Part shown: positions 31,712 through 41,655 of the stretch, piece after piece | How positions within the stretch are numbered: the first letter of the stretch is position 1 | How the letters are laid out: every line of letters starts with the position of its first letter | Source of the DNA: Saccharomycopsis malanga | Lineage: Eukaryota; Ascomycota; Saccharomycetes; Ascoideales; Saccharomycopsidaceae | Assembly (NCBI GenBank): GCA_004014935.1 | Contig: CP025325.1 | Span: forward strand, 1,240,001 to 1,304,000 | Length of the DNA stretch: 64,000 bases | Direction: 5' to 3' | The notes under the pieces: generated by a model | Told to the model about the DNA's origin: nothing | The model's input: only the letters and a program-made list of their open reading frames with translations | The model's database searches: none | Program-made: the position numbers and the translations under genes

Positions 31712-32353
31712 ATGTCATTTTTGTGGGGAAGTAAGAAACAGGAAGAAAAGATCGAAGAGACAAATTCTGACCTTCAGAGCCAGTTAGGGTTTGATCCATC
31801 GTCTGTTTCTAATATTAATAATGTGATTGCTCCAGGAGTGTTTGAAGCTTCCAAATTGCACCCACTTGCAGAGTTAGACAAGGGCGTTGAGTACTTGGAC
31901 ATAGAGGGTGAATCTATCTTGAATTCAGAGGGCGCCCAGAATGGGTTTTTGCCATCCAGAGGGTTCAATGATGACTTGTGTTACGGTACTGGTACTGTTT
32001 ATTTGAGTGCATTGACTGTAGGAGGAGCTTTTGGTTTTGTTGAGGGTGTGAAAAACATTCCTGCAGGAACTACCTCCAACAAGTTGAGATTAAACACTGT
32101 TTTGAACCATATTACCAAAAGAGGTCCATTTTTGGGTAACAATGCCGGTGTTTTGGCCATCACTTACAACATAATAAATTCCGCTATTGGTTACTTAAGA
32201 GGTAAACATGATGACGGCAATTCCTTAATCTCTGGTGCTTTGACCGGTGCCATATTCAAAAGTAGTAAAGGCCTTAGACCAATGGGTGTCAGCGCAGGTT
32301 TGATGACCGCTGCTGCTGCTGCTTGGTGTGGTCTCAAGAGATTGGCTAATTAA
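31712..32353 (+). CDS. TIM23: Mitochondrial inner-membrane translocase subunit Tim23
   Basis: 213 aa (S. cerevisiae 222). The N-terminal intermembrane-space part (residues 1-95) holds the presequence-binding region with LGFDPSSVSNINNVIAPG and LHPLAELDKGVEYLDIE. It is followed by the Tim17/22/23 domain of four hydrophobic segments, starting at LCYGTGTVYLSALTVGGAFG and including TKRGPFLGNNAGVLAITYN, NSLISGALTGAIFKSS and GVSAGLMTAAAAAWCG. Family function: channel-forming core of the TIM23 complex importing presequence proteins. The start ATG with a short MSFLWGSKK leader matches the family. The gene uses preferred codons (TTG, GGT, GCT), as expected for a well-expressed gene. Confidence 0.96.
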   Translation: MSFLWGSKKQEEKIEETNSDLQSQLGFDPSSVSNINNVIAPGVFEASKLHPLAELDKGVEYLDIEGESILNSEGAQNGFLPSRGFNDDLCYGTGTVYLSALTVGGAFGFVEGVKNIPAGTTSNKLRLNTVLNHITKRGPFLGNNAGVLAITYNIINSAIGYLRGKHDDGNSLISGALTGAIFKSSKGLRPMGVSAGLMTAAAAAWCGLKRLAN

Positions 32354-32899
32354 TTCTGTACTAATTGGATGTTGTTGGCTAATTCGTAGCTCATCCACTG
32401 ATTATCCTTTAAACTTCACTTTCATGACTACATGTTTTATGTCTTATTTTTATTATTTTTATTTTTATTTTTATTTTCTCGTTTATCTTTCTTTTTTCTT
32501 TTTTTTTTTTATTTTCTCTGTTTCCTTCTGCATTCGAGATGTTATGGCATAGGTCGTAATACATGTATATATCGTTATGTATATAACCCTAAAAGAAAGA
32601 CTCATTATATGTTATGTGTCTGTATGTTATAACTGCCGGTTATCATGAAGGCCAACTGGGTCTGACAAACTGTCGTCTTGATAGTTTCACCATGATTCAG
32701 GAAATGTGACTGAGTCAATATGAATTGTTATTAAGGAACATGATTGAGTTGATTAGGATGAAAGCAAATTTAATGCTAGTGAGGTAATGATTTGTCACTC
32801 AAATTTACCAAAACTTGTCAGTATTTATGAAATTGATTATACAGGTTATATGATCAGTCAAAGACTGTTTTGAGCGATATAATAAAATATATGTATTCT

Positions 32900-33229
32900 A
32901 TATGCTTCTAGTCCTATGGTTTGATTGACTAGATACATTAAACCTCTTATTCTATTTTGCTCTATCTACAGTTGCAAACCTTGTTTCCTTTACTAATTCT
33001 TATTGGCTAGGCTTATCAGGTAATACTTAGTCAAGGACGTTTTACCATTTTTAGTCATGATTCCGAGTCTACCCCGTCGACTAGAGTTTGTGAGTACCCT
33101 TTCAGGTATCTCACCGTACTAACCACTATTTGAGACTCGAAATCCTCATTTATTTTAGAATTCTTCTATTTTTTTATACAGTGAGCTATCGTTTTACCCA
33201 TTCTCCGTTCAATACAAATCCATCTTACA
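32900..33229 (-). repeat. Solo-LTR-like fossil (family B), minus orientation
   Basis: Read on the minus strand it begins TGTAAGATGGATTTGTATTG, runs through GAACGGAGAATGGGTAAA and the CAATAAGAATTAGTAAAGGA-like block, and ends near CCATAGGACTAGAAGCATAT. The order matches the plus-strand copy starting at 33448. No internal coding region is attached. It is old, diverged and non-coding. Confidence 0.7.
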
Positions 33230-33230
33230 A

Positions 33231-33408
33231 TATAATAAAAATATCATGTATTTCGAGCCCCCTATATATGAGTTTCGTATATACGCGCCATGCCTTAAGG
33301 GACTTTCTAAGAGCCAATTTTGTCCTCATAATCTTCTCACTATTGAGTCTGTTAAGTCATTATTTCTCTTCTCCAAGAGTACTAGCCACTGAGCCATACT
33401 GCCAGCAG
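33231..33408 (-). mobile_element. tRNA-derived SINE copy H (short form)
   Basis: It sits exactly between two inverted LTR-like repeats. On +: short A/T tail, TTTCGAGCCCCCTATATATG, TTCGTATATACGCGCCATGC, the CATAATCTTCTCAC segment, then a jump to GAGTCTGTTAAGTC and the head CTCCAAGAGTACTAGCCACTGAGCC. The B box is absent. Confidence 0.82.
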
Positions 33409-33447
33409 CATAGCTTGTAACTTGGTGAACTCAAATTCAAAGAGATT

Positions 33448-33835
33448 TGTAATATTAAGATGGCTATGTATTGAACGGAGAATGGGTAAAAATGTAACCA
33501 ACTATATATAAGCATAGGAGACGTCCAAAATAAAGGAGGAAATAGAGTCTTAAATAGTGATTAGAACCAGTGAGATGCCTAAAAGGATAATCAAAGGCTC
33601 TGGACCCCTATGTAGACTCGTAAAAAAAATTACGAAACAATAGGAAATGTCAATGGCTTGAGTATTGACTGATAAGTCAAGCCAATAAGAGTTAGTGAAA
33701 TAAAGCAAGGCTTGTGACTGTAGATAGAGCAAACACAGAATATGGGGATTGATGTATCTAATTAATCGAACAATAGGACTCCAAGTTCAGACACGCAACA
33801 AGATCAGTATCATCGCTACAAAATTATAGCAACAT
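33448..33835 (+). repeat. Solo-LTR-like fossil (family B), plus orientation
   Basis: It starts TGTAATATTAAGATGG, then GTATTGAACGGAGAATGGG, GGAGGAAATAGAGTCT, GTAGACTCGT, GACTGATAAGTCAAGCCAAT and CAATAGGACTCC. The 3' limit is uncertain (about 33790-33835). It lies opposite the copy at 32900-33229, with a SINE between their starts. No internal domain is present. It is an old remnant. Confidence 0.7.
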
Positions 33836-33990
33836 GGTCAAAATGCCAACGTAAAATAAAAAAGCTACCTCGGTACTGCTAAAACACTTTTAATAAAACA
33901 TAACACTGCTACAAAATCATGAAAAATAATCAGAGAAGAAAGAAAATAGTAATATATTAAAAAAAAAGTGTTAATTTTACAAACCAACAG

Positions 33991-35034
33991 TTAACCTCTT
34001 ACTCTTTGTTTTTTCATCTGTTTGCGTTGTTGTTTTTCTCTTTGTTTCTTCTCCAATTTTTCAAGCTCTTTAGGGCTCAAGTTTTTCAATTGTTCCTTTT
34101 GTTTTTTCAATTCTTCCAATTTTTTTTCTTCCAACTGTTCTCTTCTGTCTTCTTCAATCAACTTTTGCAATTTTCTGTACTCAGCATCACGAACCTTTCT
34201 AATCTTCTTGAACACGTCAGGTCTTACGTTGAACTTTTTAGGATTAGAGACAAGATCAATGAGTTCTAAAAACTGATTGATAAGCTTTGAGGTTTGAGCC
34301 AATGAGTATTCATCAGTCTTGAGATGCAATTTCAAAATGGCTCTAAATTTAGGCTCAGTTTCTTTCAAACTGAATGGATGTACTGAGCCTTGATCGGTGA
34401 ATGCCAAGTATTGCAAGATTTCCGTGGATTCAGCCAAAAGTTCCTTCAATCCTTCGGGATACAAGGCATTGTTTAACTCAGCAGACTCAGACATGTACAC
34501 ATATGAGACAGGCAAATTGTCCGAGTCAGCGGTTCTTGTCAAGGACAAGTAATAGTTGTCCTTTCTCTTTTGACCCATATTCTCTTTGTTGACTATGGCA
34601 AAGATAAATGGCTCCAACTTGATGTCTGGATGTAATGTGGCCGTGATTTCCACCTCATCTTCCACAGCCTGTGTAGCTTGGGTGAAGAAACTAAACAAAT
34701 GCTCTATAATCCACAAAGAAAAGTTTTGTCTGGATTGCAAAGAAAGTTTGATGTTGAATTGAGCAACATTGATTCTTCCAGTAGCATATGACACATAATG
34801 CTGGTCATCCTCTGCAATGTACAACTTCTTAGGTGTCACTCCAACCTGGAAAAACTGCTTCTCCAAATTTTCAGCTTGGTATTTAATCCAAGTCTGGAAT
34901 TTTGTCTTATTCCAATAACTTCCAAAAAGATAAAGTATCACTGTCCCTAATGTGATGCTTACAACAATGAGCTCCATCCTCCAGCTCTGCGCGAGGATCC
35001 GCGCCTTTACTTTTTCAAAATAATCTTCAAACAT
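33991..35034 (-). CDS. ER membrane protein related to CCDC47 (PAT complex)
   Basis: 347 aa. One membrane segment lies near the N-terminus (about 20-40, MELIVVSITLGTVILYLFGS). A globular domain (about 50-285) follows, with VGVTPKKLYIAEDDQHYVSY, ATGRINVAQFNIKLSLQSRQ and FSLWIIEHLFSFF. The C-terminal tail is extremely Lys/Glu/Gln-rich and coiled-coil (about 285-347, ending KQQRKQMKKQRVRG). This layout is that of DUF1682/CCDC47 proteins, which in animals form the PAT chaperone for multipass membrane proteins with Asterix at the Sec61 translocon and bind the ribosome through the basic tail. Function in yeasts is inferred from the family. Confidence 0.8.
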   Translation of the reverse strand: MFEDYFEKVKARILAQSWRMELIVVSITLGTVILYLFGSYWNKTKFQTWIKYQAENLEKQFFQVGVTPKKLYIAEDDQHYVSYATGRINVAQFNIKLSLQSRQNFSLWIIEHLFSFFTQATQAVEDEVEITATLHPDIKLEPFIFAIVNKENMGQKRKDNYYLSLTRTADSDNLPVSYVYMSESAELNNALYPEGLKELLAESTEILQYLAFTDQGSVHPFSLKETEPKFRAILKLHLKTDEYSLAQTSKLINQFLELIDLVSNPKKFNVRPDVFKKIRKVRDAEYRKLQKLIEEDRREQLEEKKLEELKKQKEQLKNLSPKELEKLEKKQREKQQRKQMKKQRVRG

Positions 35035-35249
35035 CTTACGCCACCTTCTTTGTCACTAATTGGCAATTGGTTAATATTAATGGCCAAAATCATTGGCTTA
35101 ATATGGGCACTTGCTGCAACTTTTCACTCATGCCGTGCTGGCATCATGCGGTTACCCGGGACAAATAATTGAACCGTGGCGACGGAACGTTCAAATTGGG
35201 AAACCGAGGTGGACAGTAGTGCGGTAGTCATATTGTCTCAACATGTATA

Positions 35250-35489
35250 TACTATAATATCATATATTTGGAGCCCAGCAAATACTATAATAATATCATA
35301 AATTTCGAGCCCAGTAAATACCAGTTTCCTATATACGCGCCATGTTTCAAACAGTTATCTGTGAAGCCTTGTACAGCATTGTAAAGAGAAGCAAGTAAAA
35401 GTGTTCGTCTTGGGAATCGAACCTGTGTTACTATTAGGCCTTTTTTCCCTTCTACGAGAGCACTGGCCACTGAGCCATATGGCCCTGCG
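35250..35489 (-). mobile_element. tRNA-derived SINE copy I plus a 3'-end fragment
   Basis: A 3'-end fragment (35250-35283, ATATTTGGAGCCCAGCAAAT on +) is followed head-to-tail by a copy at 35284-35489. That copy has a tail remnant, TTTCGAGCCCAGTAAATACC, and TATATACGCGCCATGT. It then jumps to TTTCAAACAGTTATCTGTG, followed by a perfect B box (GGTTCGATTCCC on the minus strand, near 35415) and A box (TGGCTCAGTGGCCAGTGC near 35462-35480). The deletion removes the region between the 3' core and the body but keeps the promoter intact. Confidence 0.85.
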
Positions 35490-35599
35490 GCAAAAGTGCT
35501 GATAGTTGGGAATAATTGAATGTTGCCATAAAATATGGAAACAGTCTGTATCATTGATGGTAAACTTTAATATGCCTCTTTATTTAAGACTTGTTTTAT

Positions 35600-35665
35600 T
35601 CTTTTATATAGGCAGTTATGTTCTTACACATTCTTTGTTCAATACAAAACCATCTTAACATTACA
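35600..35665 (-). repeat. Fragment of LTR-like family B
   Basis: On the minus strand, TGTAATGTTAAGATGG, GTATTGAACAAAGAATGTG and a TATATAAAAG stretch match the 5' end of the copies at 33448 and 56193. Only the first 65 bp or so are recognisable. Confidence 0.65.
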
Positions 35666-36466
35666 CGGTCTTTATGGCACAATTATTCAAGTACTGAACA
35701 GACCAATTTGGAGCTAGTCACCAATATATTTTCGGTATTATTTAGTATTATGGGTTACTAGTCTCCTTCTTTCATGACAACTAATGAAGATTAACGTTTC
35801 CAATTGACTATTGGTTTTTAAACAAAACTGCTTAGGGCCATAAAAGCATATATGTGGCTATTTTGTGAATAACAAATTAGTCCTTATAGCTTTATATAGC
35901 GAAAGTCACTTCAAGAAGATATTATATACAGGTCCTGACCATTTTAATGTACGGCTCGCAATACCTTTCAATTTCATACATTTTCCAAAGTTTAATTCGA
36001 ACCAAACCAAGTCATCTTTATATCTTCACCGTTATTTTCGCCTGAAAGCTCCAACCCTTCTTCAAGCCATCAATTTATAAACGTGAATACAATACACGAT
36101 TTGTTCTGTACATAGTAGCAACTTTCGATGTATAGATAGAACCTGTATTATATGGCCAGTAAAGACTTACAAGTCACGATTTTTGGCGTGTTAGCGCCAG
36201 AACCTTTTCAAAACCTACCTGGTCCATGGGGTTGTTCAAACACTCATTGAAATTACAACAGAGTATTGGAGAAATTTAATATTAAACCTATGTCAAGAAA
36301 TTGAAAAACAAGTCCATAAAGAAGTAATGGGCCGTGGGGGACCAAAGAAGAAATGAAAGGTAAGCAAGGCAGCAAGCAGCCCTACTGTATTAAAAGCCAT
36401 AATAAGAAACTGAAAATGGGCTCAAGAGGAGTAAATCAAGCAAAACAGAGAACAAGGAACAAAAAT
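35666..36466. other. Intergenic region, no gene seen
   Basis: 800 bp downstream of PEF1 copy 1. A short frame at 36353-36589 overlaps the PEF1 3' end antisense and is not credible. I see no repeat-family match. Confidence 0.45.
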
Positions 36467-37267
36467 CTAATCTTTAAAAGCAAGGAGAACGTCAATAAAG
36501 TCAAAGTAACCAATTTCAGCAGTAGCACCGTTATCTATGCTAGGATATTTTTTGAACACTTCGGTGACTTTCATGATCCAAACCATTGATTCGATAAAAC
36601 TATCGAATTTCATGATAGGTTGTTGGTTGTATTGGACGGTAGAGAAAGTGAAGAAGACATGATTGATAGAGTCGAGAGGCAAATCAAAGCCAAAGGTTTT
36701 CAAAGCATTTGAGAATTCAGCATGATTGATAGATAAACTGCCATCAGAATCACATCTTTCAAAAACGGTTCTCCATCTAGCCAAATAGTTCCATATGTTA
36801 CAGAAGTCTTCAAAATCAACCGAGTTGAAATGGTTCTTGTCAAAAAGTTTGATCATGGTTCTAGCAGTGCTTTTTTTGAATTCACTTTGGTCGTAGTTTC
36901 TCAAAGCATGGCATAATTCTTCTTCACCCAATCTTCCATCTCTGTTGAAGTCACAGCAGTCAAAAAATTGTTTCAAACGGTCTTTTTGAGACAAGACCCT
37001 GTTTCCATTTGAAGCAGCGCCTTGGGAGGCAGTGGATTGTGGAGAAAGTTTACCAAAACTGGACTCTGAACCAGAAGGGGATGCAGAACCAATAGAACTG
37101 GATAAAGAAGAACGGTTTTGGAAAGGATATTGAGGTTGATAAAAGCCACCAGCTTTGCTTCCACCGGTAGATTGAGGAGTTTGGACAACAGACTTGTGTT
37201 TAGCCAAAGCCTCAGCAGGAGTTTGAAAGATGAGCAAATCATCTCCGTCAGCTTTATAACCACTCAT
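36467..37267 (-). CDS. PEF1: Penta-EF-hand protein Pef1, copy 1
   Basis: 266 aa from the ATG at 37267 (MSGYKADGDDLLIFQTPAEA). An upstream in-frame ATG at 37357 would add 30 Phe/Asn-rich residues absent from the paralogue, so I prefer the downstream start. A Ser/Gly/Gln-rich linker is followed by EF hands from about residue 100: DCCDFNRDGRLGEEEL, LFDKNHFNSVDFEDF and RCDSDGSLSINHAEF. Then come the degenerate hands KFDSFIESMVWIMKVTEVFK and the C-terminal DFIDVLLAFKD. Penta-EF-hand proteins bind calcium, dimerise through the fifth hand, and in yeast Pef1 has roles in polarised growth and cation response. It is a paralogue of the gene at 39439-40360. Confidence 0.92.
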   Translation of the reverse strand: MSGYKADGDDLLIFQTPAEALAKHKSVVQTPQSTGGSKAGGFYQPQYPFQNRSSLSSSIGSASPSGSESSFGKLSPQSTASQGAASNGNRVLSQKDRLKQFFDCCDFNRDGRLGEEELCHALRNYDQSEFKKSTARTMIKLFDKNHFNSVDFEDFCNIWNYLARWRTVFERCDSDGSLSINHAEFSNALKTFGFDLPLDSINHVFFTFSTVQYNQQPIMKFDSFIESMVWIMKVTEVFKKYPSIDNGATAEIGYFDFIDVLLAFKD

Positions 37268-39438
37268 TATATCGAAAAAGTTTATTGGTGTGTCAACAGG
37301 TTGAAAAAAGAAGCGGATATCAGGAAAAAAGTTGGTATTTGTATTGTTAGGCCTCACAATGTAGAAAAGTTGCAGTTAAGTGAGTGACAGTTGACCAAAG
37401 AAACCGGTTATTTTTAGATTGAAGGTTTAAGGAATGAATGTGAATGAAAATTAAACAATAGGAAGGAACGGACGGACCACACTGTTGGCTAGAATATCAA
37501 CAACTTGAAGAATAGTTATACTATACTAAATACACAAAACATCACATTGTCCATGAGGAATCCTGGTCTCTATATACTGATTTTTCATCTTTTCAAGGCT
37601 TCTATTGCCTATAGACTGGCATACATTCCTACGAATCCGCCAACCAGTGCGCATGCCATCGCATTGCAACGCATGTAACCGTCTGCAGGCTTACAGAAGA
37701 ATGTATGTTGGAAAACGCACGCTAATGCATCCAAATGCTTTGTTTCAGCTGCGACCACAACTCCTACACGGCATTGCTAATGATATTGCCAAAGCTTTTG
37801 CAAGGCATTCAGAAGAAAAGAACAGAATTGTAGCAATATAGTGATTCAGGCTTACTGAATGAATTATATCTGGTAAAATCGTTATATAGCATGTACTTTT
37901 GTCTGCAAAAACAAGAAAAAATGCAAAAAAAAAAAAATGCAAGGCCACGAGGGCAACCAAAGTAGGTTAGTCTGATTTCCAACTTACCATGAAATGTCAT
38001 TGGCAAGTCTTTACTTTCCAAACTCACTAGTCGTAAAACTTGATGGATCTAGGGGTCTGTTTGCCCACGGTCCAGGAATCATGTCAAACCAGTAGTTTAG
38101 AGTTAGTCTTGTATCATTGTATTAAAGTTGTAGTATCCATCAAGCATCCATAACAATAGTATGCTATCTAATCCACCACTGACCGGCGGATGTCTTTTTA
38201 GTTTCCTCTACACCAAGTGCCATATAATCAATTGTACGGACGATCGACTATTGCGGCGTATAGTTTTGCTGGTCAACTGGATCCAATACCCTATTCTCAA
38301 ATCAATAGCCATGGCTGTTGGGCCCTAAATTGTCCGGAATTTACATTGTCACCAATTTATGGATGGTATGCCTATCTTGAAATGTTCGCTTCATGAATTC
38401 TGTCCAGGTATACAAATAATTGTTGCAAGGTTGATTGCCTTACCATTGATTCAAACCGTGTACATGCGTAGTTCCAAACATTGGAAGTGTAGACAGCAGA
38501 ATCATATACGATTACTGAAAATCGTAGCACCCAAGGCAACGATCCTCTCTTGTTTCCAAACCTGAGATGCAAGGATAAGCTAAATACTTGGCGAATATCC
38601 AACGGTAGTGCTACTAACATGCCCTCAGACATTATCCAATAAAATTTACATCTTCTTCGGTAACAGAAAATTACTTCAATTATCTGGACTCTTTGAGAGG
38701 TGTAATTGAGATCGACGATGCATTGTGTAACATCTTGATAATACCCTTCTAGCATATGTATACTATATGTGTCTAACCACATTATATGTTTCATACCCAA
38801 AAGGTGTAAGCATCCTCTCAAATAGTGATTCTTTAACCTTTACTTTAATTCTACATTGTAACAGGTTTAGTCCTCATGCTGGGAAATGTGTCAACATGTT
38901 CTTATCTCACACTTTACAATTGTCACTGGTCTATTCTGATCCGATCCAAAAGCACAACTTAAGGGTTATTCTGGTGACTCTTGCATTCTTCATAATAAAT
39001 ATGAAACTTTTTCATATTTCAATTTTACCTAAATTTGCCTTCAATTTTATCCATAGCATCCAGGCTCCTCAAGCAATTGATAAACAGCTAAAAAAGCCAC
39101 GTTTTATTATGGAGCATCTGACGCCAATTTAATGAGCAATTTCGATCTGGAAAAGCCAAGATATTCCTTTACTACTTACTATTCATTAATTTTGTGCTTG
39201 AAATATGAAAACTTTGCCAGTATTGCTTATCAAAACTCGCTACCACATACCCTTGATAATTTCTACCATTCAATAAATATTACATACAGAAGGTCTCAAA
39301 ACCAGTTTATTAAACACCAATAAAAAGATAAATTTATATGGTGGCTCCAAGCCGAAAAACTGAATAGGAAGAGGAAAATCTAGCAAATATCTAAAAGTTT
39401 GTTCGCTCAAAAGGTTGAAAACCAATATCACAACTCAA
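37268..39438. other. 2.2-kb spacer between the PEF1 paralogues
   Basis: No convincing gene. Poly-A near 37925-37938. A minus-strand open frame at 38372-38821 (149 codons) has no recognisable motif and unusual composition. The region may hold a decayed gene or a leftover of the PEF1 duplication, but I could not show either. Confidence 0.45.
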
Positions 39439-40360
39439 TCAATCTCTGTGACGCAATAATACGTCCAAAAACCCTGAAAATGGAATAGTGGCGGTGTGGC
39501 CGTTGTCATTAGATGGAAATCTTTTGAAATCCTCGGTAATTTGCATGATCCACACCATTGACTCAACAAAAGAGTCCAATTTCATTACATTTTCCTGGCC
39601 AGGCACACGATACGAGAATTTGCTGAAAATATGCTGCAAGCAAACGTTTTCTATGGTGAACCCCAATGCTTTGAGAGCATTTTCATACTCGTTGAAACTG
39701 ATAGAATAACTCTTATCTACATCAAACTTTTCAAACACTGCTTTCCATCTAGAAAGATAATCCCATAGAGCAACAAATTGGTCAAAGTCAACCGAACTTT
39801 GATGCGTGTAGTCAAACGATTTGATCATCTGTCTTACTGTGCTTATATTGAACTCTGTGAAATCATAATTAAATAATGCATGACGTAACTCATCTTCAGT
39901 AAGTCGTCCACTACGGTCCAAATCACACTTGTCAAATATCGGTCTTAATTGGGCCTTATAAGCCTCTCTTGGATTTCTTCTTGCTTGCTGCTGTGCATGC
40001 TGTTGCCCAGGGTATTGCTGTTGCAGTTGCAGTTGCTGCGGCTGGTGATACGATCCATTATTTAGTGCTGGATCACTTCCACCATTCAACGCATTAAATG
40101 ATGAAGTTCTAGAATGGCCCATACTTAGCCTATTTCCGGTGTTTGCAGGAGAAAGCCCATTTGGAGAAAGTCCCCCATTCAATCCCAACGAACTCTTTCG
40201 TTTAGCATCTTTGAAAGCTTGAGCTGGAGTCGTAAACTCCTAAATACTTCTGTTAATATCGTTTCCTTAATATTATGTATCCCATATGTTGAGCCAGCAT
40301 CTTTTAGCCCAAAAACAAACATACTAACAAGTCGTCTCCCGACGTCTTCTTGCGATTCAT
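39439..40360 (-). CDS. Penta-EF-hand protein Pef1, copy 2, spliced
   Basis: Two exons. Exon 1, 40325-40360, encodes MNRKKTSGDDLL. The intron is 40240-40324 (85 nt; donor GTATGT, branch TATTAAC near the 3' end, acceptor TTTAG). Exon 2, 39439-40239, continues EFTTPAQAFKDAKRK. Spliced, the protein is 278 aa and its start aligns with copy 1 (GDDLLIFQTPAEA), which confirms the splice. A Gln-rich linker (QQLQLQQQYPGQQHAQQQ) precedes EF hands KCDLDRSGRLTEDEL, SFDYTHQSSVDFDQF and KFDVDKSYSISFNEY, then KLDSFVESMVWIMQITEDFK and GFLDVLLRHRD. Copy 1 lacks this intron. The two genes are in the same orientation 2.2 kb apart, so this is a tandem duplication old enough for the linkers to have diverged completely. 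Confidence 0.93.
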
Positions 40361-41176
40361 CCTGATAACAAAAGAAAAATACTGATATGTCCAGCTAAAC
40401 TCTAGGAAGAAAAGAAAGAAAGAATCTTAAAGAAAACACCCTGGTGCAATGTATCAGGGAGTACTATATAGCATATCACGTGGGAACAGTTTTCTGGATT
40501 TCTAAAATTGGAAGAAGGGGCAGTGGGGGTGCATATGCTTGAATTGGGGTGTGCATATAGGTACGTCTTTTACGTCTATAATGAGAAGGATATGAAAGAA
40601 TTAAAGTAGTATTTTGTTAAACTTTGGTGAAAATTTTTTGAATGTAATATGTGAGGGAAGCTTGGTCGTTAAAGGTTTGATCTGTTTTCCTTTGTAAATC
40701 GATGTTATGGTGTGATTTTGGAATTTATCAGTTTTGAAGAGGGGCATATGATTTTTGATGATTTATGAATAATGTAGCTGATGTACAAGTAGCTAAAGTG
40801 TCATAAAAACATGACATCACTAAGAAATTCAGTATTTAGGTAGTGTTAAGGTAAAGCATTGTGTATCAGAAAGGAAAGGAAATATTGAGCAAAAACCAAG
40901 GTAGTGCACTGATTTTTGATACAGGTATTGCATGTCCTATAAGTGTGTAGTTGTATTACTTGAAAGCTGGTTACTGTAAAATATACGTAAAATTGCACTA
41001 GAAATAACGATGCTCACTGAATTTAAGCCTCATAATTTATATATGTCAGTAACCAATAGTGTTTGACAATGTTAGTTCGATCGAAAAATGTACAAAGGAA
41101 AGCAATCAAGAGAGGAACAGAGGAATACGGACAACAATTATGAAAATAATAATGTTATATATCTCGATCCCAAGCC
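40361..41176. other. Upstream region of PEF1 copy 2, no gene seen
   Basis: About 800 bp of AT-rich DNA. A purine-rich block GGAAGAAGGGGCAGTGGGGG near 40510 and a CACGTGGGAA near 40478 may be regulatory. No ORF or repeat was found before SINE copy J. Confidence 0.45.
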
Positions 41177-41177
41177 T

Positions 41178-41383
41178 CTGGGCCGGATGGTTCAGTGGTC
41201 AGTGCTCCCGAAAAAGAGAAGAAAGACCTATCAGGAACGGGTGAGAATATTATGATGGACACTATTGGGCTTTATCAAGTCCCTTTAGACATAGCGCGTA
41301 TAGACGAGACTGAAATGTATTGAGCTCAAAATAAATAAATAAATAACATCTTATGTTTTGAGCCAAGTACATGCAAAAATTAT
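41178..41383 (+). mobile_element. tRNA-derived SINE copy J (short form) joined tail-to-tail to a minus fragment
   Basis: Plus copy at 41178-41345: GGGCCGGATGGTTCAGTGGTCAG head with A box, GAAAGACCTATCAGGAACGG, a direct jump to GAGAATATTATGATGG, then CCCTTTAGACATAGCGCGTA, the GAGACTGAAATGTATTGAGC end and an AAAT-type tail. The B box is missing; the junction follows GGGT, suggesting a deletion between short GGT repeats. Immediately after the tail, 41346-41383 is a minus-strand 3' end (TGTTTTGAGCCAAGTACATG on +). Confidence 0.83.
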
Positions 41384-41655
41384 AAAAAAGAATACTTTTG
41401 AATCTCTCACTCTAGGAATTATTACAGCAAAATAATCATTCAAACAGCAAAACAGACTACTAATACAAACATTCAACATCTGTATGTGTACGTGGTTGAC
41501 TTTGAACGCATACTAACCAACAGTTCAATTCCCAACACTTTTATCCATATTTACAGTCAATAAATCACCATAATTATTAAAATAAATTATATTGTGAAAG
41601 AAAAATCTAACAAAAAGTTACACAAATCTTGTTTTAACACCTCTTGTCATTACTC

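Noticed and set aside
36467-37357. 296-aa version of PEF1 copy 1 starting MRPNNTNTNF
   Set aside because: The paralogue starts at the equivalent of MSGYKADGDD, and the extra N-terminal residues look like leader sequence.
38372-38821. 149-codon minus-strand frame between the PEF1 genes, considered as a decayed gene or retroelement piece
   Set aside because: No motif could be defended; short similarities to retroelement words were at chance level.
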